Below, one piece after another: positions 5,007 through 12,835 of a stretch of 15,348 bases of DNA. The stretch comes from an uncultured Muribaculaceae bacterium (GTDB lineage Bacteria; Bacteroidota; Bacteroidia; Bacteroidales; Muribaculaceae), in contig CAJLTZ010000062.1 of assembly GCA_905209725.1 (NCBI GenBank), positions 1 to 15,348 of the forward strand. The letters run 5' to 3'. Below the pieces are notes generated by a model. The model worked only from the letters and a program-made list of their open reading frames with translations, was not told the DNA's origin and did not search any database. Position numbers and translations under genes: made by a program. The number at the start of each line of letters is the position of its first letter. Within the stretch, counting starts at the first letter, position 1.

Positions 5007-6250
5007 TAATCCAGTTTGTGGATAATCAGGCCGGAGCGCAGCTTGGGCTCGAACCATGTGGTCTTCGGCGGCATGATGTTTCCGGAGTCGGCGATGGCGA
5101 TGAGCTGGTCCATGGTGACGGGATAGAGGGCGAGGGCCATAGCCATTTCGCCACTGTCCACGCGGCGCTGGAGCTCTTCGAGGCCACGGATACCGCCCAC
5201 GAAGTCGATGCGCTTGTCGCTGCGGAGGTCGGTGATGTTGAGGATGTCGCGGAGAATCAGGTCGCTCGATACGGTAACGTCGAGGACGCCGATTGGATCG
5301 TTGTCGTTGTATGTGCCCGGTTTTGCAGTGAGTGAATACCAGTTGCCGTCGAGATAGAGGGCGAAGTTGTGGAGACCCTGGGGGTGATATATCTCTTTGC
5401 CTTTCTTCTCAACTGTGAAATTTTTCTCAATGCGTGCGAGGAACTCGTCGGGAGTGAGGCCGTTGAGGTCGCGAACCACACGGTTGTAGTCGATAATCTT
5501 GAGGTGGGATGCGGGGAATGCAACAGCCATGAAATAGTTGTATTCCTCGTCGCCTGTGTGGTGGGGATTGTTCTTGGCCTTCTCAGCGCCTACGAGGGCA
5601 GCGGCCGCGGAACGGTGGTGACCGTCGGCAATGTAGAGGTTAGGAATCTTGGCAAATTCCTCGGTGATGGTCTTGATGGTGTCGTCATCGTCGATCACCC
5701 AGAGAGTGTGGCCGAATCCGTCGGGAGCCACGAAATCATATTCGGGAGTGCCGGCAGTGACTTTGCGGATCACCTCCTCGAGCTTCTCATTGTCGGGGAA
5801 AGCGAAGAACACGGGCTCGATGTTGGCGTTGTTGCAGCGCACGTGTTTCATGCGGTCCTCCTCCTTGTCGCGGCGGGTGAGCTCATGTTTCTTGATGCGT
5901 CCCTCCATATAGTCGGGCACCCATGCGCCAACCACAAAGCCATACTGAGTGCGGCCGTCCATGGTCTGGGCGTAGATATAATAGTTCTCCTTCTCGTCCT
6001 GAACGAGCCATCCTTTTTCCTGGAATTTGCGGAAATTCTCCACGGCCTTGTCATAGACGCGGGGGTCGTGTTCGTCGAATCCGGGCTCGAAGTCGATTTC
6101 GGGCTTGATGATATGGTAAAGGCTCTTTTCGTTGCCCTCAGCTTCCTTGCGGGCTTCTTCGGAATTGAGCACGTCGTAGGGGCGTGATGCCACTTCTTCC
6201 ACGAGTTCTTTCGGAGGACGTACCCCCTTGAACGGTTTCACTTTTGCCAT
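5006..6250 (-). CDS. DUF1015 (SerK/SbnI-like) family protein
   Basis: A 414-residue cytoplasmic protein of the DUF1015 family, which includes the archaeal free-serine kinase SerK and the staphylococcal SbnI. Visible motifs are KPFKGVRP (5-12), RPYDVLNSEEAR (23-34), KHELTRRDKEEDR (121-133) and the strongly conserved IADGHHRSAAA (207-217). The C-terminal stretch ALYPVTMDQLIAIADSG precedes PPKTTWFEPKLRSG. Length is normal. Serine phosphorylation is a reasonable family-based guess but not proven for bacterial members. In many Bacteroidetes a DUF1015 gene sits beside serA and serC; here neither is present within the window. It is the first gene of the operon, with a good promoter at 6333-6364 and a leader of about 75 nt. 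Its stop overlaps the next start by one base. Confidence 0.9.
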   Translation of the reverse strand: MAKVKPFKGVRPPKELVEEVASRPYDVLNSEEARKEAEGNEKSLYHIIKPEIDFEPGFDEHDPRVYDKAVENFRKFQEKGWLVQDEKENYYIYAQTMDGRTQYGFVVGAWVPDYMEGRIKKHELTRRDKEEDRMKHVRCNNANIEPVFFAFPDNEKLEEVIRKVTAGTPEYDFVAPDGFGHTLWVIDDDDTIKTITEEFAKIPNLYIADGHHRSAAAALVGAEKAKNNPHHTGDEEYNYFMAVAFPASHLKIIDYNRVVRDLNGLTPDEFLARIEKNFTVEKKGKEIYHPQGLHNFALYLDGNWYSLTAKPGTYNDNDPIGVLDVTVSSDLILRDILNITDLRSDKRIDFVGGIRGLEELQRRVDSGEMAMALALYPVTMDQLIAIADSGNIMPPKTTWFEPKLRSGLIIHKLD

Positions 6251-6306
6251 TTCGGTATTCTGTATTTAAGGTTTAAGATATGTTTCGTGTCAGACTAAGT
6301 TCTACA

Positions 6307-6324
6307 TTTCAGATTGCTCTGAAA
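6307..6324 (-). promoter_or_regulatory. 5'-end hairpin in the DUF1015 operon leader
   Basis: On the minus strand TTTCAGA-GCAA-TCTGAAA forms a perfect 7-bp stem closed by GCAA, a GNRA-type tetraloop. The promoter predicts initiation near 6326, so the hairpin would be at the extreme 5' end of the mRNA. Such 5' stem-loops often protect transcripts from decay; that role is inferred here. No T run follows, so it is not a terminator. Confidence 0.6.
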
Positions 6325-6332
6325 CTTCAGTG

Positions 6333-6364
6333 CAAATTTAATACTCACGGCTGATATTTGCAAA
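6333..6364 (-). promoter_or_regulatory. Promoter of the DUF1015-to-dprA operon
   Basis: On the minus strand TTTG (6361-6364), 20 nt, then TAAATTTG (6333-6340) is an exact match to the Bacteroidetes TTTG-N19-21-TAnnTTTG consensus. It begins only 2 bp beyond the T tract of the malQ terminator, so the two transcription units are separated with almost no spacer. Confidence 0.85.
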
Positions 6365-6365
6365 T

Positions 6366-6396
6366 AAAAAGCGCCGCAACGGAATGTGCGGCGCTT
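6366..6396 (-). terminator. Intrinsic terminator of the nrdJ-malQ unit
   Basis: On the minus strand AAGCGCCGCA pairs perfectly with TGCGGCGCTT (10 bp) around an 8-nt loop and is followed by TTTTTATTT. It starts 25 nt beyond the malQ stop. It is GC-rich, complete and directional. Confidence 0.93.
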
Positions 6397-6420
6397 CTGA
6401 TGGGTATAAAATGATTGGAA

Positions 6421-9096
6421 TCAGCGTCCCGACTCTTCAATCATGCGGCGGATTGAATTATTGAAGTTTTCCTCACACATGAGCTGTTCCATTGTGATGT
6501 GCATGCGGTAGCGCCAGTAGTGACGCGGATTTGTGGGAACGTTGATCTGCTCGTCGGCGGGATTCTGGCGGCGGATTGCGCCGTCGGTCGACATCCAGTC
6601 CTGCAGCGGGAGCACGCAGAGCATCGAAGGACTCTTGAGCTGGAGCTCCACAATCTTGTCGCACACCCATGGCTCGGCGAAATAGGGAGCCTCGCCACCT
6701 TCGTGCAGCACATTGTTGAAATATCTCTGCGAAGCGGATCTGTCTTCCTCCCACCATCCGCGGATTCCGGCCATGTCGTGGGTGGAGGTGGTGCAGACGC
6801 TGAAATAGGGATAGTGCCATGTGTCGCCGAATTCCTGAGCCGGGTCCTTAGGCATGCGCTGAATCTCGAGCGAGAGGATCTCGAGCTGACGCATCACCTC
6901 GGGCACGCAGTCGGGAATCATGCCGAGATCCTCGCCGCAGGCAAGCATCCCGGTGGCATCGAGCAGCGGCGGAAGTTTCCACATTGCCTTGCCGCGCCAG
7001 AACTCGTTGTGGCGATGGTAGAAGAAGTCGTTGTAGAGACGGTTGAAACACCATTTCTCATAGTCCGACAGCACGCGATACTGGTATGTGTACTGAGCGG
7101 CGATGCGGGGATGGTAATGTCCTTTCTGATAGGGATCCTCGATGAAGAGCACGTCGTCGATGAGTCCCAGCAGTGCATTCTTGAAGCGCTCGGTTTTCTC
7201 ATCGGCCTCTTTGCCCTCGAAATAATTCTCCACCTTGAGTTGGGTGTCGAAATCCGGCTTGAGGCAATAGCGGTCGCCACCCACGTGGTCGAGGAAGAGT
7301 TCCTTGGCCTCGGCTGTGTATTCACCAAAGAAATCTGTGAGCATCCATTCGAGGATGAGGGGATGGGTCTGCACGTCGGGATTGATCCAGAAATCATAGT
7401 TGTTGCGCAGTTCATCAGAGGAATATGGGAGGGCGGGATTGAAATATCCGAGCAGGCCATGGGTGGCATCGAGGGGAATCTGCCAGATGCGGAAGAAACC
7501 GAGGATATGGTCAATGCGGTAGGCGTCGAAATATTCGGCCATCTTGCGGAAGCGGTCTTTCCACCATTGGAAACCATCTTCGGCCATTCGGTCCCAGTTG
7601 TACGTAGGTAATCCCCAGTTTTGTCCGAGAGTGGAGAAATCATCGGGGGGAGCGCCTGCCTGGCAGTCCATGTTGAACAGGCGTGGATTTTTCCAGGCAT
7701 CGGCAGAGAAGCGGCTCACGCCGATGGGGATATCACCCTTGAGCACCACTCCGGCGCGGTGGGCATAATCGCGCACGTCGCGCAACTGGCGGTCGAGATG
7801 ATATTGTTGGAAATAGAAATAGTCGGCTTCGGCGCGGTGCTCATCGAGAAGACGGCTCACGCGGTCGTCGCCATATGTTTCGTATTCGCCCCATTTAGTA
7901 TTGTCGGGAGTGTCGTAGATGTCGCGGAGCACGCGCCAGGCGGCATAGGGACGCAGCCAATGGTCGTTGGCCTCCACGAAAGCCTTGTAAGCCTTTGTGC
8001 GTGCGGTCTTCTTGAAGTCCTGGGCGAAAATCTCGTGCAAATATTCCTCTTTGGCTCCGTTGACGCGCTCATAATCCACAGTGGGAAGTGAATTGAACTC
8101 ATAGCGCAGGCGGTCGTAATGTTCGCGGCGTTCGGCCGATTCAAGGATGCCCACCTCTTCGAGGCGCACATACATCGGATGCAGCGCGAAGATTGAATTG
8201 GCCTTATAGGGATAGGAGTCCACCCAGGTCTTGGTCATCGTGGTGTCGTTGATTGGGAGGATCTGAAGTATGTTCTGCCCTGTGAGGCGGCACCAGTCGA
8301 TCATACGCTTGATGTCGATGAAATCGCCCACACCGAAATCCTCATCCGAGCGGATGGAGAATACAGGGATGGCAGTGCCGGCGCCGCGCCATTGCGTGAG
8401 AGGATTGGCGAAGCGAGTGCCGTCGATTACAATCTGTTCGTCGGACGAAGGGGAGGGGATGCCGAACACGCGATTGTTCATGGCTTCCCAGCCGAGGGTT
8501 TCACCGTTCTCATCGACCACCAGGAATTTATATTCGAATGGCGACTTGAGCAGATGCATCGGCAGGTTGATTTCCCATACGGGATAGTTGGCGTCGTTGA
8601 GGCGCAGGGCACGTGAGGGGTCCCAGTTGCCGAGATAGTCGCCCTGGCCGCTGATGGCGAGGGTGTGGCCGGGGGCAATCATGGGAGCCTCGATGCGGAT
8701 ATTGAGCATGCCGGGAAGCGACTCGATAGGTTTGTCGCGGTGCTCGCGGGCAAAAATGCCCTGGGTAAAAGCTGTGGAATAGAAGGGTTTGTCGGCAGGC
8801 ATGTCATGCCAGTTGTCGAGGAAAAGGTATTTCTTCACTCCCTTGCCGGCAACGAATTTATGATGACGTCCCCATTCGAATCTCCATTCGCGGCCCTGGG
8901 CCTTGACGATGAAATAGTATTCGAACTTGTCGGGCACCGAGTCAAGTTTGATTGTGGCCTGCCACATGTCGGGGCTTGTCAGGCTCATGGGGAGCGCCTT
9001 TTGTGCGTCGCCATTGCCAAGTTCCGGGATGCCGCCGCACACATAGAGCTCCTCGCCCCAGTTGGTGTGGTAATTGATATTAAATGTAATTGTCAT
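6421..9096 (-). CDS. malQ: 4-alpha-glucanotransferase, DPE2-like GH77 with two CBM20
   Basis: An 891-residue cytoplasmic amylomaltase that transfers glucosyl units between maltodextrins, or to a glycan acceptor as in plant DPE2. Domains are CBM20-like starch-binding module 1 (about 1-100), CBM20-like module 2 (about 130-230) and GH77 catalytic barrel (about 235-891). Predicted catalytic residues are nucleophile Asp529 in YRIDH, acid/base Glu722 in ACGEDLG and stabiliser Asp774 in STHD. DIPIGVSRFSADAW (455-468) is the conserved substrate loop. The nucleophile and acid/base are 193 residues apart, against about 47 in the short bacterial enzyme of Thermus. So roughly 145 residues are inserted in the barrel, the hallmark of the DPE2 type. 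There is no signal peptide. The gene lies 28 bp behind nrdJ with no promoter between, so it is probably cotranscribed, and a strong terminator follows. Confidence 0.96.
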   Translation of the reverse strand: MTITFNINYHTNWGEELYVCGGIPELGNGDAQKALPMSLTSPDMWQATIKLDSVPDKFEYYFIVKAQGREWRFEWGRHHKFVAGKGVKKYLFLDNWHDMPADKPFYSTAFTQGIFAREHRDKPIESLPGMLNIRIEAPMIAPGHTLAISGQGDYLGNWDPSRALRLNDANYPVWEINLPMHLLKSPFEYKFLVVDENGETLGWEAMNNRVFGIPSPSSDEQIVIDGTRFANPLTQWRGAGTAIPVFSIRSDEDFGVGDFIDIKRMIDWCRLTGQNILQILPINDTTMTKTWVDSYPYKANSIFALHPMYVRLEEVGILESAERREHYDRLRYEFNSLPTVDYERVNGAKEEYLHEIFAQDFKKTARTKAYKAFVEANDHWLRPYAAWRVLRDIYDTPDNTKWGEYETYGDDRVSRLLDEHRAEADYFYFQQYHLDRQLRDVRDYAHRAGVVLKGDIPIGVSRFSADAWKNPRLFNMDCQAGAPPDDFSTLGQNWGLPTYNWDRMAEDGFQWWKDRFRKMAEYFDAYRIDHILGFFRIWQIPLDATHGLLGYFNPALPYSSDELRNNYDFWINPDVQTHPLILEWMLTDFFGEYTAEAKELFLDHVGGDRYCLKPDFDTQLKVENYFEGKEADEKTERFKNALLGLIDDVLFIEDPYQKGHYHPRIAAQYTYQYRVLSDYEKWCFNRLYNDFFYHRHNEFWRGKAMWKLPPLLDATGMLACGEDLGMIPDCVPEVMRQLEILSLEIQRMPKDPAQEFGDTWHYPYFSVCTTSTHDMAGIRGWWEEDRSASQRYFNNVLHEGGEAPYFAEPWVCDKIVELQLKSPSMLCVLPLQDWMSTDGAIRRQNPADEQINVPTNPRHYWRYRMHITMEQLMCEENFNNSIRRMIEESGR

Positions 9097-9124
9097 AATA
9101 TATGGATTTTAAGGATTTTATTAA

Positions 9125-11662
9125 TTATCCGCATTTAGAGGCGCCGCAGCTTGTGCAGATGAGACACCCTTCTTGATAAACAAGTGTCTCGGCCCCACAG
9201 TTTGGACATTTCTGTCCGGAAGCCACAGTTCCATTGGTCAGATACTTCTTGAGAGCGCGTTCCACACCCATTTTCCAGGTGTTGATATTGGTGGAATCGA
9301 GGTCGAGGCCTCCCACAAGCTTGAGCACCTGGTCGATAGGCATGCCGTAACGGAGCACACCGGAGATAAGCTTCGCATAGTTCCAGAATTCGGGGTTGAA
9401 TTTCTCGCTCAGGCCCTCGATGGTGGTTTTGTAGCCGCGCTTGTTGATAAACTGGAAGTCGTAGCGTTTGATGCCGTCCTTGTCGTAGGCCTTGATGATT
9501 TTGCCGTGGGTAACGCTTTTGGGGCAGAAGATGCCATCCTCGTCGTCGGCCAGGCCGGTGAAAATCTCGTAGGGCTTGTTGTCCACGAGGCCGACGAAGG
9601 CAATCCATTTCTCTTTGTTGTTCTGGAAGCGCACCACATCAGCCTCCAGTTCAGTGGGACGCTTGGAGATATGTTCCGGTTCGGCGATGAGTTTTTCAGC
9701 CTTCTTGGTGCTTTTCACAGCTTCGAGCACATTGGAGCGGGAGCCGTCGCGATATACGGTGCAGCCCTTGCATCCTGCCTTCCAAGCCTCCACATAGAGA
9801 TTGCCTACGAGTTCTTCCGTAACGTCGGAAGGGAGATTGATGGTCACGGAGATGCTATGGTCCACCCATTTCTGCACTGCGCCCTGCATGCGCACCTTCT
9901 CCATCCAGTCCACATCATTGCTTGTGGCTTTATAGTAAGGAGATTTGGCCACGAGTTCGTCAATCTCCTCCTTGGTCATGTTGCGCTTGGGCTCGATGCC
10001 GTTCACGCGCATCCATTCAAGGAATTTGTGATGGTATACCACGTATTCCTCGAAAGCATCGCCCACTTCATCTACGAAGTCCACGTGGGTGTCCACATCG
10101 TTGGCATTTATTTTGCGCTTGCGCTTGTATACGGGTAGGAACACCGGCTCGATGCCAGAGGAGGTCTGGGTCATGATTGAGGTGGTACCGGTCGGAGCGA
10201 TTGTGAGGCAGGCGATGTTGCGTCGGCCGCTCTTCTGCATGTGTTCGAATAGCTCAGAGTCGGCCTCCTTGAGGCGCAGGATATAGGGATTGTTTTTCTC
10301 GCGTTCTGCGTCAAACACTTCGAAAGCGCCGCGCTCTTCGGCCATTTTCACCGAGGCACGGTAATAGGTCAGGGCAAGTTCGCGATGCACTTTCACGGAA
10401 AAATCGGTGGCCTCCGGGGTGCCGTAGCGCAGGCCGAGGGCTGCAATCATGTCGCCTTCACCGGTGGTGCCGCATCCAGTGCGACGACCCTGCAGTGTGC
10501 GGCGCCGTATCTTTTTCCATAGGTTGAGTTCGGTGCTCTTCACCTCGGCCGTTTCAGGGTCGCTCTCAATTTTCTCGATGATGGTGTCGATTTTCTCCAT
10601 CTCGAGGTCGATGATGTCGTCCATCACGCGCTGGGCCATTCCCACATGGCGGCGGAAGAGGTCGAAGTCGAAATATGCCTCCTTGGTAAAGGGATTCGTT
10701 ACATAGCTGTAGAGATTGATGGCCACGAGGCGGCAACTGTCGTAAGGACAGAGGGGAATCTCGCCGCAAGGATTCGTGGAGACGGTCTCGAAGCCAAGGT
10801 CGGCATAGCAGTCGGCCACCGATTCGCGGCGGATTGTATCCCAGAAGAGTACGCCTGGTTCGGCGCTTTTCCAGGCATTGTGCACAATCTTGTTCCAGAG
10901 GGCTTTTGCGTCAATCTCCTTGGTCACAGCAGGATTGGTTGCGTCGATAGGATATTGCTGAGTGTAAGGCACGCCTTCGGTGGCGCAGCGCATGAAATTG
11001 TCGTCAATCTTTACCGACACGTTTGCACCGGTCACCTTACCCTCTGTCATCTTGGCGTCGATGAAGCTTTCGGAGTCGGGGTGCTTGATGCTGACGGTCA
11101 TCATCAGCGCTCCGCGCCGGCCATCCTGTGCCACCTCGCGGGTGCTGTTGCTGTAACGCTCCATGAATGGGACAAGCCCTGTGGATGTGAGGGCGGAATT
11201 TTTCACCGGAGAACCTTTCGGACGGATGTGGCTGAGGTCGTGGCCCACGCCGCCGCGGCGCTTCATGAGCTGAACCTGCTCTTCATCGATGCGGATGATG
11301 CCCCCGTAGGAGTCGGGGTGGCCGTCAAGACCAATCACGAAACAATTGGACAGCGAACCTACCTGATAATTATTGCCGATGCCGGCCATGGGGCTGCCCT
11401 GAGGCACCACATAGCGGAAGTCGCGGATGAGTTCGAACACTTCATCCTCGCTCATCGGGTTGGGATATTTCTGTTCTATACGGTTGATTTCCCGGGCAAT
11501 GCGATGGTGCATGTCGTCGGGCGTGAGTTCATAATATGTGCCGTCGGAGTCCTTGAGGGCATATTTGCTTGCCCAGACACGTGCGGCGAGTTCATCGCCC
11601 TTGAAATATTTGAGAGTGGCCTCGTAGGCCTGCTGATAGTCGTAAGTGGGTGTGTGGTCCAT
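9125..11662 (-). CDS. nrdJ: Class II (B12-dependent) ribonucleotide reductase
   Basis: An 845-residue adenosylcobalamin-dependent reductase converting ribonucleotides to deoxyribonucleotides without needing oxygen. Visible active-site residues are Cys107 (SLSNC) and Cys310 as the redox pair, the thiyl-radical Cys299 in NPCGE (297-301, with Asn297 and Glu301), and the phosphate-binding APTGTTS loop (489-495). Cys299 and Cys310 are 11 residues apart, the same spacing as in the Thermotoga maritima enzyme. The tail (816-845) holds six cysteines in CPNC, CLIC, SCG and KCG. These would form a zinc ribbon and the terminal thiol pair that re-reduces the active site. The enzyme is complete in one chain. 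The start is ATG at 11662, with a plausible promoter at 11708-11739 and a short leader. No cobalamin riboswitch fits in the 102 bp upstream. malQ follows on the same transcript. Confidence 0.97.
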   Translation of the reverse strand: MDHTPTYDYQQAYEATLKYFKGDELAARVWASKYALKDSDGTYYELTPDDMHHRIAREINRIEQKYPNPMSEDEVFELIRDFRYVVPQGSPMAGIGNNYQVGSLSNCFVIGLDGHPDSYGGIIRIDEEQVQLMKRRGGVGHDLSHIRPKGSPVKNSALTSTGLVPFMERYSNSTREVAQDGRRGALMMTVSIKHPDSESFIDAKMTEGKVTGANVSVKIDDNFMRCATEGVPYTQQYPIDATNPAVTKEIDAKALWNKIVHNAWKSAEPGVLFWDTIRRESVADCYADLGFETVSTNPCGEIPLCPYDSCRLVAINLYSYVTNPFTKEAYFDFDLFRRHVGMAQRVMDDIIDLEMEKIDTIIEKIESDPETAEVKSTELNLWKKIRRRTLQGRRTGCGTTGEGDMIAALGLRYGTPEATDFSVKVHRELALTYYRASVKMAEERGAFEVFDAEREKNNPYILRLKEADSELFEHMQKSGRRNIACLTIAPTGTTSIMTQTSSGIEPVFLPVYKRKRKINANDVDTHVDFVDEVGDAFEEYVVYHHKFLEWMRVNGIEPKRNMTKEEIDELVAKSPYYKATSNDVDWMEKVRMQGAVQKWVDHSISVTINLPSDVTEELVGNLYVEAWKAGCKGCTVYRDGSRSNVLEAVKSTKKAEKLIAEPEHISKRPTELEADVVRFQNNKEKWIAFVGLVDNKPYEIFTGLADDEDGIFCPKSVTHGKIIKAYDKDGIKRYDFQFINKRGYKTTIEGLSEKFNPEFWNYAKLISGVLRYGMPIDQVLKLVGGLDLDSTNINTWKMGVERALKKYLTNGTVASGQKCPNCGAETLVYQEGCLICTSCGASKCG

Positions 11663-11707
11663 TGTCTAAGTGAAATCTTTGGATTTGGATTGTGCGAAAT
11701 GCATCTG

Positions 11708-11739
11708 CAAATTTCGTATTTTTTTTTCACTTAAACAAG
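11708..11739 (-). promoter_or_regulatory. Probable nrdJ promoter
   Basis: On the minus strand CTTG (11736-11739), 20 nt including nine consecutive A residues, then GAAATTTG (11708-11715). Each box differs by one base from the TTTG / TAnnTTTG consensus, and the spacing is ideal. Predicted initiation near 11701 gives a leader of about 40 nt. The rest of the 11663-11764 gap shows no riboswitch and no convincing terminator for the upstream AraC gene, so partial readthrough into nrdJ is possible. Confidence 0.5.
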
Positions 11740-11764
11740 AATAAATTGTCAACAGTCTGAGCGT

Positions 11765-12640
11765 CTAACTATTTCGGTATTCCTTGGGAGACATGCCGGT
11801 GAGTTTCTTGAAATATTTCCCGAAGAAGGATTGAGAGGGGAAGTTGAGTTCGTCGGCAATCTGCTGGATGTTGAGGTTGGAGGATTTAAGAAGCACCTTT
11901 GCCTCGAGGATCACGAAGCGCTCAATCCATTCCACGGCCGTATATCCGGTCTGCATCTTGATGCTGCGGGAAAGATGCTTAGGAGTGACCTTGAGTTTGC
12001 TGGCGTAAAATTCAAGGAATCTCTCTCTTCTGAAATTTTCCTGCACGAGTTGCAGGAACTGGTCGGACATGCGTCCCTGACGCGACACCACTTCATTGCG
12101 GAACGGTTCATAGCAGCGGTATACCACCTTATATACAAAAAGAAGAGTCTGATAAATGAGGGCCTGCGAACCGTAAGGATTTTCAGTGTCGTTCATAATC
12201 TCGCGCATGGAATGCAGGAACTCAGTGTATTTAGGAAGGTCTTCCGGGGGAATCATCACCACTGAATGGCGAGAGGATATCGAATAGAGCGGGGAATTGC
12301 CATTCATCATGAACATTCGTTCCATGAAGCGTTTGGACATCACGATTACGGCGGCCTTGAAATCCGGGCTCAGATATTTGGGCTGGAGAATCTGTGTGCT
12401 CCTCATATTCACAAGACATGGAGCCTTTATATCGTGCGACACGAGATTAATGTCGGCCCGGCAGCTTCCCTGCATTATGAAGATCCAGGTGGTGGCTGCG
12501 AATTTCACGGGGGTGGTGATGCTTTTAAGCACGTCTGCCGAAACGCTCTCAATCATCCAGAAATCGTGTTCAAGAATCTTCGTTACGTCCTCGGGGAGTT
12601 CTACATTGTTCCAATTGTTCCAGTCGTATCTGCTCTCCAT
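11765..12640 (-). CDS. AraC-family transcriptional regulator
   Basis: A 291-residue cytoplasmic DNA-binding protein. The C-terminal AraC/XylS domain (about 190-291) has two helix-turn-helix motifs. The first is around FYASKLKVTPKHLSRSIKMQTG (211-232). The second is around NLNIQQIADELNFPSQSFFGKYF (255-277), ending in the family hallmark KKLTGMSPKEYR (278-289). Residues 1-170 are a divergent sensor or dimerisation domain without a recognisable ligand motif. Length is typical. The target is not evident. It reads toward nrdJ, 102 bp away on the same strand, and follows a terminator pair that separates it from the Omp28-like gene. I could not find a clean TTTG/TAnnTTTG promoter in its 130-bp upstream region. 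Confidence 0.93.
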   Translation of the reverse strand: MESRYDWNNWNNVELPEDVTKILEHDFWMIESVSADVLKSITTPVKFAATTWIFIMQGSCRADINLVSHDIKAPCLVNMRSTQILQPKYLSPDFKAAVIVMSKRFMERMFMMNGNSPLYSISSRHSVVMIPPEDLPKYTEFLHSMREIMNDTENPYGSQALIYQTLLFVYKVVYRCYEPFRNEVVSRQGRMSDQFLQLVQENFRRERFLEFYASKLKVTPKHLSRSIKMQTGYTAVEWIERFVILEAKVLLKSSNLNIQQIADELNFPSQSFFGKYFKKLTGMSPKEYRNS

Positions 12641-12719
12641 GTTGCGATAAATTGGTTAGATGTAATGAGTTGGCTGTCTGAATCCATTCATGAGGAGATG
12701 TTGATTCATAATAGAAAAA

Positions 12720-12751
12720 CTCCAAAAAGGAAAAGATATTGCATTTTGGAG
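12720..12751 (-). terminator. Second hairpin with T run upstream of the AraC gene
   Basis: On the minus strand CTCCAAAA and TTTTGGAG (8 bp, perfect) flank a 16-nt loop and are followed by TTTTTC. It lies about 15 nt beyond the stronger terminator at 12766-12813 and 80 bp before the AraC start. It could be a back-up terminator for the upstream gene, an attenuator in the AraC leader, or an operator. The stem is AT-rich and weaker than the first. Confidence 0.5.
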
Positions 12752-12765
12752 GGAAGAAAATGACA

Positions 12766-12813
12766 TAATAAAATCCGCGCCCAACACTTGGCTGATGCTT
12801 GTGTTGCGCGCGG
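12766..12813 (-). terminator. Intrinsic terminator of the Omp28-like gene
   Basis: On the minus strand CCGCGC-G-CAACAC pairs with GTGTTG-G-GCGCGG, two 6-bp blocks separated by one G/G mismatch, around a 13-nt loop. ATTTTATT follows. It begins 22 nt after the stop at 12836. Confidence 0.85.
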
Positions 12814-12835
12814 TATAACTGTTGACTGCCGTCGT

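Noticed and set aside
6499..7611. Long open frames on the plus strand opposite malQ (also opposite nrdJ at 9173-10138 and 10646-11734, and opposite the DUF1015 gene at 5369-6187)
   Set aside because: They mirror strongly conserved minus-strand genes, show no recognisable motif, have composition typical of antisense readings of biased codons, and lack promoters.
11663..11764. Cobalamin riboswitch upstream of nrdJ
   Set aside because: The gap is too short, and no B12-box-like conserved segment is visible on the minus strand.
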